Source: Pseudohalocynthiibacter aestuariivivens (GTDB lineage: Bacteria > Pseudomonadota > Alphaproteobacteria > Rhodobacterales > Rhodobacteraceae). From it: a DNA stretch of 64,000 nucleotides. Within the stretch, counting starts at the first letter, position 1. Each line of letters starts with the position of its first letter. Positions 49,654-58,752 of the stretch are shown in pieces. The position numbers and the translations under genes are program-made. Below the pieces are notes generated by a model. It worked only from the letters and a program-made list of their open reading frames with translations. It had not been told where the DNA came from and did no database searches. The DNA lies in the NCBI RefSeq assembly GCF_011040495.1, contig NZ_CP049042.1, positions 1-64,000 on the forward strand, given 5' to 3'.

Positions 49654-52600
49654 GACCCATTCGCCTATCGCTTCAGGCCTTTGGGCCGTTCGCGACAACC
49701 GAGGTAGTAGATTTTCGCTCCGCGCTGGAGACAGGGCTGTTCGGAATCTACGGCCAGACAGGGGCTGGGAAGTCGACGTTGTTCTCGGCGATGTCTTTCG
49801 CGCTTTTCGGGGCACCAACCAAGACCGATCAGGAGCCACGTTCGCTGCGTTCGGATCACTCTGCGCCCGATCTACCCACTGAAGTCGAATTTGTTTTTGA
49901 ATTGGGTGCCAAGACCTACCTGATCCGTCGTCGTCCGGCGCAAGAGCGCCCGAAAGCGCGAGGCGAAGGGATGACAGAAGACGCGGCGGAAGCTTCGCTT
50001 TTCGACGTCACCGGAATCCCGGTGGATACACTGGACTCAAGTCAGTCTGGCCGTGTCATTGTTGAAAAGAAGGTCACGGTCGTTGGTCAACAGGTCGAGG
50101 CGCTGCTGGGTTACGGGGCAGACCAGTTTCGCCAGATCGTGCTCTTGCCGCAAGGCAAGTTCGAGACGTTTCTTGCCGCAAAAACTGATGCACGGGTCGA
50201 GATATTGCGAGATCTCTTCGACGTGAAGATCTATCGCGATCTCGCTGCCGGGCTAAAGGAAGAAGCCTCAGAGGCAGAACGAGCGTTACGCGACCAGCGT
50301 GCACTCTATGTGGCCCGGCTTGAGGAACGTGGATTCGAGAGCGCCGAGGCACTGGAGCTAGGAATTTCGGCGGCGGAAGCCAAGGTCGAGGAGAAACAGG
50401 GAATTCAGCAGATCGCAGAGGCAGCGAACGAAGCCGCGCGCAAGGCTCTGATCGAAGGCGAACAGATCGAAAAGGCTTTTGCTGCCGTCGACACGGCGCG
50501 TAAGGCACTTGACGATCTAGAAGCGAAATCGGGTGAGATCGATGCTCTGGCCATGCGAGTTGAGGTAGTCAAGAATGCCTTGCAAGCCCGTGATCTTGAG
50601 ACGGCTTTGCACGATGCGGAGTACGACAGACGGATTGCGGAAAATGCCGTCACCGAGGCCGAAGCGGAACTCAACACCGCCACTGGGGCGAAGGAGGAAG
50701 CGGCGCAAAAACTGATTGAGGTGCAGTCGGGCGAGGAGCGACGGCAGCAGGTTCAGGCCGACCTGACAAAGCTGGAGGCGATCGAGAACCAGGTCGGGCA
50801 GGCAGCGGAGCTACAGAAAGCGCTTGATGAAGCCGCGAAGGAGGAAACGTCGGCCAAGAAGGCGCTGACCGAGGCCGTAGAAGCACGCGAATGGCTCCAG
50901 TCTAAGCGCGACGCGACCGATTTGGAGCTTGAACAGGCGCGAAAGACCGAGGCGGAGCGAGGTAAGCTGACTGGCGAACTGGCTGAGGTCAATCGGGAAC
51001 TGGTCAAGGCAGCGGCGCATGCAAAGGCGCAGGGAGCCGTCGCGGATGCCGAAGAAAAGGTCGAAGCCGCATCGAGCGAACTGGCGACAAAGACCGAAGT
51101 GGCGGAAGCCGCCGATGCGGCCCTGATTGAGGCCGAGGCACGGCTTTCGCGCACGCAGGCGATCATTCTGGCCGAAAAGTTGATCGAAGGGGTGCCCTGC
51201 CCGGTCTGTGGTTCCCACGATCATCCTACGCCGGCCCATGGCACGCCCGAACAATCTGGTTTGACCGAAGCGTTTCGTAACGCGCAGGCTCAGGCGAGAA
51301 CCGCAACCGAAGCCAGGGTTCGGGCAGAAAGCGAACTCGGCAATTGCCGAACGCGGCTCGACGAAAAGAAACGGACACTGGACGAACAGGAACGACCTGA
51401 GCGCACGTTGGCGGAACTCGAATCTGAAATCGTACGGCTGGAAGGCACTGTCGCCGAGCTTGGTGAGGCCGTCGATATTGACGCGATGGAGGAGCGGTTG
51501 GCCGATCTCAAGCGGAAAGTGACCGAGGCCGAAGCCGCCGAGGCTAAGGCGCGCACGGTCGCAGGCCGGGCTGAGACCGCTTTGGCCGGTGCACGAGCCA
51601 AGCGTGATACAGTTGTTGGGACCCTGCCGGAAGGTCTTCGTACGCCCGAGGCGGTTGTCGCACGGCGGGAGGCTTTGCAAGGCGAGCAAAGACAGCTCTC
51701 CAAAGCGCTGGAACTGGCGATGCAGGGGGATCGAGTGGCGAGCGAGACGCTCACCCGTGCGCAGGAGCAGCTCGAAGCAGCGAAGCGGGCGCGCCAGGTG
51801 CAGACGCGGCGCGTGGAAAAGGCGCAAGGTGATTTTCGCGCTCGGCTGGATGAGGTCGGGCTGGACGATGCGAGATACGATGCTTGCAAGGCGCATTTCC
51901 CGACTCTCGACGCCGACCGTAAGACGGTGACCGATCATCGTGAGGGCCTGATCGCGGCGCGTACGACATGGCAGAACGCCAAAGCCGCTTGTGCGGATCA
52001 CGAGCGCCCGGATCTAGCCCCGCTTCAATCAGCATTGGCCGACGCTACGCACCTTTCGGACGCGGCCTATGCGGCGCTCGCCACAGCCGAAACGGATGTA
52101 ACGTCACTTACCAGATTCAAAGAATCGCTGGCCGAGGCCTTGGCCGAAACCGAGCGGCTTGAGTCCGAAACCGGACCGCTTCGGGGACTTGCCGATCTGG
52201 CCAACGGCAAAAACGATTTCAAGATAACGCTCGAGACCTTCGCGATCGGCGCTATGTTCGACCAGGTGCTCGAGGCGGCAAACATGCGGCTCGATCCTAT
52301 GACCCGCGGACGCTATCGACTGGCGCGCGGGCTTGAGGCATCGGGTGGGCGCGGAAAGCGCGGGCTCGAAATCGAGGTATTCGACATCAACACCGGCAAG
52401 GCGCGTCCAACGGCTACCCTGTCCGGCGGCGAGACATTCATCGCGGCACTGGCCCTGGCGCTTGGGCTTGCCGATGTGGTCGAGAGCCTGTCTGGCAAAA
52501 TCCGGATGGATACGATCTTCATCGACGAAGGCTTCGGTAGCCTCGACACCGAGAATGGGGCGGGCACGCTGGACCAAGTGATCCAGGTTCTTGCTGCGTT

Positions 52601-52730
52601 GACAGAGGGCAGTCGGGCTGTGGGTCTGATCTCGCATGTCGGGCTGGTGCAGGAGGCCATACCACAAGGCTTCTACATACGTTCGACACCGAGCGGCAGT
52701 AGAGTTGAAGAAAGAAGGGGGCTAGGATGA
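49650..52730 (+). CDS. sbcC: SbcC-type Rad50/SMC-like ATPase
   Basis: A 1026-residue SMC-like ATPase. Walker A YGQTGAGKSTLF lies near residues 34-45; two long coiled coils flank the zinc-hook VPCPVCGSHDHP near residue 516; the C-terminal signature LSGGETFIAAL and Walker B FIDEGFGSLD complete the ATPase. It acts with SbcD on DNA ends. The coding sequence is high-GC and intact. It overlaps sbcD (ATGA) upstream and the small zinc protein (ATGA, 52727-52730) downstream, so three genes are translationally coupled. Confidence 0.93.
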   Translation: MRPIRLSLQAFGPFATTEVVDFRSALETGLFGIYGQTGAGKSTLFSAMSFALFGAPTKTDQEPRSLRSDHSAPDLPTEVEFVFELGAKTYLIRRRPAQERPKARGEGMTEDAAEASLFDVTGIPVDTLDSSQSGRVIVEKKVTVVGQQVEALLGYGADQFRQIVLLPQGKFETFLAAKTDARVEILRDLFDVKIYRDLAAGLKEEASEAERALRDQRALYVARLEERGFESAEALELGISAAEAKVEEKQGIQQIAEAANEAARKALIEGEQIEKAFAAVDTARKALDDLEAKSGEIDALAMRVEVVKNALQARDLETALHDAEYDRRIAENAVTEAEAELNTATGAKEEAAQKLIEVQSGEERRQQVQADLTKLEAIENQVGQAAELQKALDEAAKEETSAKKALTEAVEAREWLQSKRDATDLELEQARKTEAERGKLTGELAEVNRELVKAAAHAKAQGAVADAEEKVEAASSELATKTEVAEAADAALIEAEARLSRTQAIILAEKLIEGVPCPVCGSHDHPTPAHGTPEQSGLTEAFRNAQAQARTATEARVRAESELGNCRTRLDEKKRTLDEQERPERTLAELESEIVRLEGTVAELGEAVDIDAMEERLADLKRKVTEAEAAEAKARTVAGRAETALAGARAKRDTVVGTLPEGLRTPEAVVARREALQGEQRQLSKALELAMQGDRVASETLTRAQEQLEAAKRARQVQTRRVEKAQGDFRARLDEVGLDDARYDACKAHFPTLDADRKTVTDHREGLIAARTTWQNAKAACADHERPDLAPLQSALADATHLSDAAYAALATAETDVTSLTRFKESLAEALAETERLESETGPLRGLADLANGKNDFKITLETFAIGAMFDQVLEAANMRLDPMTRGRYRLARGLEASGGRGKRGLEIEVFDINTGKARPTATLSGGETFIAALALALGLADVVESLSGKIRMDTIFIDEGFGSLDTENGAGTLDQVIQVLAALTEGSRAVGLISHVGLVQEAIPQGFYIRSTPSGSRVEERRGLG

Positions 52731-53029
52731 CGGAACGGTGGTATTACCGAAAGGCCCACAACCGCCGACTGGTGACGGGGCGGACAATCTCTGTCCGTGG
52801 CGGTTGGGTGCTGCAGAGTAGTCAAGAAAGCAGGAAGGGCGCGTCATTCAAACGGACTTGTCCAATATGCGGGGCCCCGATCCTAAGTGTTGGCATGCCT
52901 AGAGGTGGGTGGGTCCACTTCGAGGGACGTAAAGGCCTGACACGGATCAAACACCCATGTCTGCATCTTGGCGACGGTTTGAGCGGCCGACGCGATGAGA
53001 ACACGCCAGATCTATTCTCGGCGCACTGA
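52727..53029 (+). CDS. Small zinc-ribbon-like protein coupled to sbcC
   Basis: A 100-residue basic protein with CPICGAP and a downstream HPCLHLG, a likely Zn site of Cys-x2-Cys and Cys-x-His type. The N-terminus RWYYRKAHNRRLVTGRTISV is strongly basic, suggesting nucleic-acid binding. It overlaps sbcC by ATGA. I do not know a named family; linkage to SbcCD indicates an accessory subunit. Confidence 0.6.
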   Translation: MTERWYYRKAHNRRLVTGRTISVRGGWVLQSSQESRKGASFKRTCPICGAPILSVGMPRGGWVHFEGRKGLTRIKHPCLHLGDGLSGRRDENTPDLFSAH

Positions 53030-53232
53030 AAGGGCCGTGAGGCTTCTAGAATTTTGACCTACTCCCCTAGGAGCCAGCGTTTGAAAGTTTGTTCCGCCAA
53101 AATTGTTAATGATCTTCGGCTCAGCATTTGGAATTCTGTCCTTTTTTGCTCCTTGCGTCTCCTCAATCGAATGTCTGCCTCACAGACCACTACCCGCCGT
53201 TCCAGCTGGACATGGATACGCATTCGCTAACA

Positions 53233-53265
53233 TTGACTTTCAGAAAAACATACCCTATTTTCTGA
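53233..53265 (+). promoter_or_regulatory. abiE promoter with overlapping inverted repeat
   Basis: TTGACT at 53233-53238, 17-bp spacer, TATTTT at 53256-53261. The arms TCAGAAAA (53240-53247) and TTTTCTGA (53258-53265) form an 8-bp inverted repeat spanning the spacer and -10. AbiEi antitoxins are known to repress their own operon through such repeats, so this is a good operator candidate. The preceding gap 53030-53232 has no gene. Confidence 0.6.
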
Positions 53266-53279
53266 CAAGGAGATAGATC

Positions 53280-53876
53280 ATGATCACATCGAAGATCAAA
53301 CAACGCATCATCGGAAAGGGCCGTGGGGCGATCTTTGCGCCGTCGGACTTTCTGGATATCGGGTCCCGCGCCAGCGTGGACCAGGCGTTGTCGCGTCTGG
53401 CCGATCATGGTGTGATCCGACGCCTGACGCGGGGGCTCTATGACTATCCCAAGAAAAGCCCGCGCTTTGGCTATGTGTCGCCGTCCGCGGACGATGTCGC
53501 GCAGGCTGTGGCTCGCAAGGACAACCAGGTCCTGCAGCCCTCCCCTGCCATGGCGGCCAATCAGCTGGGACTCTCAACTCAGGTGCCGTCCAAACCGACC
53601 TACATGACTGATGGCCCAACACGGGTCAAAACAATCGGTCAGCAGGTGATCCAATTTCGCAATGCGTCCTCCAAGACGCTTGTCGGTGCTGGTCAGAAGA
53701 CCGGCGCTGTCTTTCAGGCGCTGCGTTATGTCGGCAAGGACCGGGTCGATGATCAGGTGATTGGCAAATTGGCCCGTGCGCTGGATGACAAAGATAGGAC
53801 TCTGCTTTCCAAGCAGAGCAAGCATGTGCCGGCCTGGATGCATCCTGTCGTGCAGCAGATCGTTGCGCACGCCTGA
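53280..53876 (+). CDS. AbiEi-type antitoxin/autorepressor
   Basis: A 198-residue antitoxin with an N-terminal winged HTH (FLDIGSRASVDQALSRLADH followed by GVIRRLTRGLYDYPKKSP) and a C-terminal antitoxin domain (DUF6088-like). The start has AAGGAG 9 nt upstream. AbiEi represses transcription and keeps AbiEii harmless in a type IV manner. The stop TGA is 2 bp before the toxin ATG. Confidence 0.85.
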   Translation: MITSKIKQRIIGKGRGAIFAPSDFLDIGSRASVDQALSRLADHGVIRRLTRGLYDYPKKSPRFGYVSPSADDVAQAVARKDNQVLQPSPAMAANQLGLSTQVPSKPTYMTDGPTRVKTIGQQVIQFRNASSKTLVGAGQKTGAVFQALRYVGKDRVDDQVIGKLARALDDKDRTLLSKQSKHVPAWMHPVVQQIVAHA

Positions 53877-53878
53877 GC

Positions 53879-54886
53879 ATGGATCAGTTTGCCAACGACA
53901 CCCCTGAACAACGAGACGAGGCCTTCCAAGAGGCCGCGGCGCAGCTCGGGATGTCCAAGGCCATCATTGAGAAAGACTTCTGGGTCTGCTGGTCCTTGAA
54001 GCAACTCTTCGCCCTGCCCTCCTTTGGCGATCACATGATCTTCAAAGGAGGGACGTCTCTTTCCAAAGCCTATGACGTGATCCATCGCTTCTCGGAAGAT
54101 GTGGATCTATCCCTAGATCGGGCACGGCTCGGTTTCGAAGGCGACCGCGATCCCGAAAACCCAGATTTATCCGGAAAGAAACAGAAACAACTATTGCAAG
54201 AGTTGCAGGATGCGGCCGAGGCGGAAGTCTCTGGACCGCTTTTGGCTGAGATTCAGGCCGCTTTCGATGCCAGTCTGGATCAGGGCTTCTCCCTGACAGT
54301 TGACCCAGGTGATGCACAAACCCTGCTCTTCGCCTATCCATCCTTGTCGGACGGTGCCGGCCGTTACGTCAAACCCATTGTGCGCTTTGAGTTTGGGGCG
54401 CGGGGCGTCCACCTGCCAGCCGAGGTTCGCGAGATATCGCCATATGTTCATCAGGCTTTTCCTGATCTGTTTCGATCAGGCGGGGTGGATGTGAAAGTGC
54501 TGGGTGTCGAGCGGACCTTTTGGGAAAAGGCTACGATCCTGCACATGCTATATCATCAGGATCCCGCCAAACCCCTCGCCGACCGGATGTCGCGCCACTA
54601 CTACGACATGGCTCAGCTCATCAGGCATGAGGCCAAGAGGCGTGCTGTCGGCAGCCTTGATTTGCTGGAACAGGTCGCTCATCACAAGTCGGTTTTCTTC
54701 AAAGCCGCTTGGGCCAACTACGAAAGGGCGAAGCCTGGGTCTTTGAGATTGATGCCGAATGAGGATCTGACCGCCGCCTTGCGACGGGACTATTCCGGCA
54801 TGCGGGAGATGATCATCGGGGACGCGCCGGACTTCGATGATATCCTCGGGGCAATTGAAGCTTTCGAGGTTGAACTCAACAGCTGA
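53879..54886 (+). CDS. AbiEii-type nucleotidyltransferase toxin
   Basis: A 335-residue nucleotidyltransferase. The catalytic site is plain: IFKGGTSLSKAYDVIHRFSE followed by DVDLSLD (Gly-Gly-Thr-Ser plus Asp-x-Asp). KDFWVCWSLKQLF and FWEKATILHML match the AbiEii/AbiGii family, which modifies tRNA 3' ends or other acceptors to stop growth after phage infection. Pair with the antitoxin 2 bp upstream. The 212 bp after it contain no gene. Confidence 0.88.
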   Translation: MDQFANDTPEQRDEAFQEAAAQLGMSKAIIEKDFWVCWSLKQLFALPSFGDHMIFKGGTSLSKAYDVIHRFSEDVDLSLDRARLGFEGDRDPENPDLSGKKQKQLLQELQDAAEAEVSGPLLAEIQAAFDASLDQGFSLTVDPGDAQTLLFAYPSLSDGAGRYVKPIVRFEFGARGVHLPAEVREISPYVHQAFPDLFRSGGVDVKVLGVERTFWEKATILHMLYHQDPAKPLADRMSRHYYDMAQLIRHEAKRRAVGSLDLLEQVAHHKSVFFKAAWANYERAKPGSLRLMPNEDLTAALRRDYSGMREMIIGDAPDFDDILGAIEAFEVELNS

Positions 54887-56057
54887 TCAATTGGTCTGAA
54901 TTTAGCCTGGGACAATTGGAAAGGTGCCTTGACGAAGGTGGGGATATTCTGCAGGTTGAATTCGGCCTCTAGTGCATGCCAGTGTGCCCGCCACGCAAAG
55001 CTACGCAGCACTTCATTCTTAAATGAACAACCCAGACCGATTTCGGGATCTGGTTAGTAGCGGGCACCTAGTCGGATCCCTATTTTGGGAACTGAACAAT
55101 GACTACCAAAACTAAGATCGATCAACTGAAACTACTGGCAAAACGCTATGCGCATGCCACACGCTCTAGCCAACATGAGGCACTTGATGCGATTGCCTCT
55201 GAGCTGGGCTTCCCACATTGGAAGGCGCTCTCGGTCAAGGCCAAACAAGGCTGGATGCCGAGCGAGGAAGAGCTTACCAAGACTGATACCTTTGTTCGTG
55301 AATTCTTCCCCTCACTTGGAGGCAAGCCGCAATTCATTGAACAAAGCATGTCGCGACCAGTCAGCGAGCCGATCAAAGCAGGCGAGATTGACGGGTATGC
55401 CTACCAGCTCTTCGAGTTCTCCGGTGACATTCGCATGGAAGGTGATAGCTGGCGCATCCTAATAGGCGAGGCTGATTTCTCGCAGCCTATGGTAGAGATC
55501 GAGACGACACACAAAGAGACCAGCCCAGCCGCTAATCCTGGCTTTGTCGAAAAAGCGCTCGTTATTGCGGAAGCCCAAGCTGTGAAAACTCGTGCAGCCA
55601 TTGCTTCTGATTGGCCTCGGCGTTCGACTAAGCCAAATGCCAAAGGCGAAGTCGTTCACCCGCTACTCGGTGACCGGGCCGCGGAATGGTTTTGCCTTCA
55701 TTGCGATGGCAAAATCACGGGCGCGCAAATCGCTGATAATCTTTGGCACTGCCCGAGTTGTGGTGCGTCTCCTCTGAATATCTTCACATCGCCGTGGTGG
55801 TTGGAAGGCGGCGATGAGGAGCCTAAAGCTGTTGAATGTGTTGATGGTCGGAAGCGGCCCGAGCCCAGGATCGACGTGGTGGATTCCAGGCCAACTCTGA
55901 GGCTGGATGAGGAGAGTATTTCCTTGCTTCTACGGATCGCGCTTCTTGAAGATGCCACCAACCCAGGAGAGCGGCTCGGTGCTTTGCTGGCTGAGATCAA
56001 TGTCGATGATGAGAACGATGCTTGGATCACCTTCGACGAAGATCTTTGGCCTGAAGA

Positions 56058-56065
56058 CAAGGACC
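56058..56065. repeat. Target-site duplication, left copy
   Basis: CAAGGACC directly left of the IS66 inverted repeat; an identical copy is at 58470-58477. Eight base pairs is the normal duplication for IS66. Confidence 0.9.
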
Positions 56066-56081
56066 GTAAGCGGTGCGCTGG

Positions 56082-57605
56082 TCACACGGGTCTGACGTAA
56101 TTCCAGGGCAGCAGTTTGTTGATGTCCGTTTGCTTGTGTCCTTCGGCGATGGCGGTGAGAACAGCTGACAGATAGCCGTGAGGTTCGATCTCGTTGAGTT
56201 TGCAGGTTTCGATCAGGGAGGCGATGACGGCCCAGTTTTGCGCCCCAGCGTCGTGCCCGGCGAAGAGCGCGTTTTTGCGGTTGAGCGCAATTGGACGGAT
56301 CGTCCGCTCGACGGCATTGGAATCCAGTTCGATGCGACCATCGCTGAGGAACAGGATCAGCCCATCCCAGTATTTGGCGATGTATTTCAGGGCCTCACCG
56401 GTCGGCGATTTTGCTGAGACGCGGGCGCGGTTTTGGACAAGCCATAGCTCGAAGGCGTCGATGATGGGTTTTGAGCGGTCCTGTCGCGCGGCGAGCCGTT
56501 GCTCGGCAGTCTGACCGCGCAGATCTTTTTCGATGCGATAGAGCGCCTGGATTTGCGCCAAGCCTTCCTGCGCGATTGGTGCCGCGCCAGATTGGGTAAC
56601 ATCATGCAGCTTGCGGCGGGCATGCGCCCAGCAATAAGCCAGTGTCACATCCTGAGCAGGCCGTTTCAGCAGGCGGTTGTAACCAGCATAGCCATCGACC
56701 TGCAGGGTGCCGCTGAAGCTTTTCAAAATATCTTCTGCATGCTGACCGGATCGCCCCGGTGCATATGTGAAGGCGACACCGGGGGGATCATCACCACCCC
56801 AAGGCCTGTCATCGCGGGCAAGGGCCCAGAAGTATCCTGTTTTGGTGCGTTTGCGCCCAGGTGCCAGAACCGGCGCGGGCGTCTCATCCATGAAGAGCTT
56901 GGTCGAGTGCTTCAGATCGGCCATCAGGGCATCATAAATGGGGGTCAATTCGAACGCCGATTTGCCCACCCATGCGGCCAAGGTCGAGCGATCCAGATTA
57001 ATGCCTTGACGGCTGTAAATCTGTGCTTGTCGATAGAGCGGCAAGTGATCAGCGTATTTAGAGACCAATACATGCGCCAGCGTGGCCTCGGTTGGCATGC
57101 CGCCTGCAATGATGTGGGCCAGTGCCGGAGCTTGGGTGATCCCACCCTCACAGGAGCGGCAGGCGTATTTGGGTCGCCGGGTAACAATCACGCGGAACTG
57201 GGCAGGGATAATGTCCAGCCTTTCGCTGACATCCTCGCCAATGACATGACGCTCGGCGCCGCAGGCGCAGAAGACATCAGGTTCAATGATCACTTCCACC
57301 CGCTCCAGATGCTTGGGCAGTGAACCACGATTGCTCTGACGCGGCTTTGCTGGCCGCACGGGCGCGGTGCGCTCATCCGCATCAATCTCGGCTTTCACCT
57401 GTGCGATGGCCGTCTCGATGTCTTCGAGTTCCAACTCGTATTGGGCCGGATCGATCTTCTCGGATTTGGCACCAAACAGTGCCTTCTTGAAGGAGGCAAC
57501 CAAGGCCTCAAGCCGCGCATTCTGATCCTGCTGCGCACGGATAATCGCCTTCAGTTCGGCGATATCATCGGGCAATTTGTCAGGCACAGTCATGCCTGTT
57601 CCCAT
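56082..57605 (-). CDS. tnpC: IS66 transposase TnpC
   Basis: About 507 residues from the ATG at 57605. Typical blocks are present: coiled N-terminus (IIRAQQDQNARLEALVASF), FGAKSEKIDP, zinc-like CACGAERHVIG and YACRSCEGG, the DDE-type core with LFMDETPAPVLAP and LQVDGYAGYNRLL, and ELDSNAVERTIRPIALNRKN near the C-terminus with the catalytic Glu. Longer frames upstream overlap tnpB and are unlikely. Confidence 0.92.
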   Translation of the reverse strand: MGTGMTVPDKLPDDIAELKAIIRAQQDQNARLEALVASFKKALFGAKSEKIDPAQYELELEDIETAIAQVKAEIDADERTAPVRPAKPRQSNRGSLPKHLERVEVIIEPDVFCACGAERHVIGEDVSERLDIIPAQFRVIVTRRPKYACRSCEGGITQAPALAHIIAGGMPTEATLAHVLVSKYADHLPLYRQAQIYSRQGINLDRSTLAAWVGKSAFELTPIYDALMADLKHSTKLFMDETPAPVLAPGRKRTKTGYFWALARDDRPWGGDDPPGVAFTYAPGRSGQHAEDILKSFSGTLQVDGYAGYNRLLKRPAQDVTLAYCWAHARRKLHDVTQSGAAPIAQEGLAQIQALYRIEKDLRGQTAEQRLAARQDRSKPIIDAFELWLVQNRARVSAKSPTGEALKYIAKYWDGLILFLSDGRIELDSNAVERTIRPIALNRKNALFAGHDAGAQNWAVIASLIETCKLNEIEPHGYLSAVLTAIAEGHKQTDINKLLPWNYVRPV

Positions 57606-57648
57606 AACAAAACAAGGGCAGAATGGCCCGTGCAAACGTGCCAGTGAG

Positions 57649-58002
57649 TCACTCCGCCGCAGCAGGAGCCGCCACCTCCAAAGGCCGTACACGCCGCCAA
57701 TCCAAACCCGCGAACAGCGCTTCAAACTGGGCAGGTTCCAGGCGCATCACCCCATTCTTGATTGCAGGCCATTTAAAGCTGTTATCTTCAAGCCGCTTAT
57801 ACGCCATCACCAGACCGCTGCCGTCCCAATAGATCATCTTCAGCCGATCCGCCCGCTTGGCCCGGAAGACATAGACCGACCCATCAAAAGGCTTTTGGCG
57901 CAATTGGCTTTGCACCAAGGCGGCCAGCCCGTCATGACCTTTGCGGAAGTCCACAGGATCGCTGGCCACAAAAATCCGCACCTTGTGGGATGGCGTGATC
58001 AC
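57649..58002 (-). CDS. tnpB: IS66 accessory protein TnpB
   Basis: A 117-residue protein with the IS66 Orf2 signature VRIFVASDPVDFRKGHDGLA, then SVYVFRAKRADRLKMIYWDG and GLVMAYKRLED. It overlaps the end of tnpA by 4 bp. Needed for transposition together with TnpC. Confidence 0.93.
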   Translation of the reverse strand: MITPSHKVRIFVASDPVDFRKGHDGLAALVQSQLRQKPFDGSVYVFRAKRADRLKMIYWDGSGLVMAYKRLEDNSFKWPAIKNGVMRLEPAQFEALFAGLDWRRVRPLEVAAPAAAE

Positions 58003-58385
58003 GTTGCCAAAGCCCGCGCGATCTCGCCGATCCGCGCCGCTGGCGTCGCGGAATCAAGACGAATGGTGACATCGCCTTTGATCACATCAATCGTGCCGGA
58101 GGATGTCGCCGCCAGAGGCTGGACCGCAGGTGCAGGCGTCTCAATCTCAACAGGCACAAAATCCATGCCGTCCAAATTGGGCAAAACCAGTTTGCCCTGT
58201 CGCGCCATGCGCCGCCAATCAGACACAGTGCTGGGGATCAACTCATACCGCTTCGCAACCGCGTTGACTGTCTCGCCTTCAATCAACGTCTCCGCCACGA
58301 TCCGAGCCTTCAACTCAGACGGCCAATTCCGCTTACCGTCCGCACGGCGCGGCACCCTTGCCAGAAACTCGCTTGTAGCTCCCAT
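57999..58385 (-). CDS. tnpA: IS66 accessory protein TnpA
   Basis: A 128-residue protein with an N-terminal helix-turn-helix of the transposase-8 type (KRNWPSELKARIVAETLIEG followed by VNAVAKRYELIPSTVSDWRR). The ATG at 58385 has GGGGAG 7 nt upstream, preferred over one five codons earlier. Confidence 0.9.
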   Translation of the reverse strand: MGATSEFLARVPRRADGKRNWPSELKARIVAETLIEGETVNAVAKRYELIPSTVSDWRRMARQGKLVLPNLDGMDFVPVEIETPAPAVQPLAATSSGTIDVIKGDVTIRLDSATPAARIGEIARALAT

Positions 58386-58469
58386 CGAGAAACTCCCCAC
58401 AAAACAAAGAAGCCTCTGAATCGCAGATCAGGCGCTATCCCGTAAGTGTGGGGGCGGCGCACCGCTTAC

Positions 58470-58477
58470 CAAGGACC
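58470..58477. repeat. Target-site duplication, right copy
   Basis: CAAGGACC, identical to 56058-56065; the interrupted gene resumes in frame straight after it. Confidence 0.9.
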
Positions 58478-58682
58478 CGGATGCGGCAATTGCGGTTGCC
58501 GACAAACTTGGCATCGAGCTCGAGCTTGCGATGACCTGTATGACGTTTCCGTTCACTTGGCCGGGTTTAGGACACGTGACTGCCAGCACCAGCGAGTATC
58601 TCGGGCATCTTCTGGACGCATACGAAGAACATGGGGTCATTGTTCGCAACAATGATGATCACGAGTGATTGAGCGCTACTTG

Positions 58683-58707
58683 GCTCCACCGGCTTTGTCG
58701 GTGGAGC
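58683..58707. terminator. Convergent hairpin after interrupted gene
   Basis: GCTCCACCG-N7-CGGTGGAGC, a 9-bp perfect stem between the interrupted plus-strand gene and the minus-strand endonuclease-like gene; probable bidirectional terminator, with little T-tract. Confidence 0.55.
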
Positions 58708-58752
58708 TTCCATGGACCATCTCGGATCCGCCTTGTGAGCGTTTGGTTTTTT

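Larger units (their letters stand above)
56066..58469. mobile_element. IS66-family insertion sequence, intact
   Basis: A 2404-bp element bounded by perfect 13-bp inverted repeats GTAAGCGGTGCGC (56066-56078) and complement (58457-58469), with 8-bp direct duplications outside. It encodes the full tnpA-tnpB-tnpC set on the minus strand. The perfect ends and duplication point to recent transposition. Confidence 0.95.
55099..58668 (+). pseudogene. Zinc-ribbon protein gene interrupted by IS66
   Basis: The 5' part (55099-56065) encodes a short helical N-terminal domain (LKLLAKRYAHATRSSQHEAL, then LGFPHWKAL) like that seen on glyoxalase-related proteins, and a zinc ribbon (CLHCDGKI ... WHCPSCGASPL). 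It is cut by the IS66 element at the codon for Asp-Pro. Removing the element and one copy of the 8-bp duplication joins it in frame to 58478-58668 (AAIAVADKLGIELELAM ... LLDAYEEHGVIV) with a normal stop, giving 385 residues. Therefore the original gene was intact until a single insertion. The truncated frame now ends 13 residues beyond the IS end. Function unknown. Confidence 0.85.

Noticed and set aside
50811..52001. A 396-codon open frame on the minus strand inside sbcC
   Set aside because: The sense strand carries the SMC-like coiled coil and zinc hook; the antisense frame is an artefact of regular codon use.
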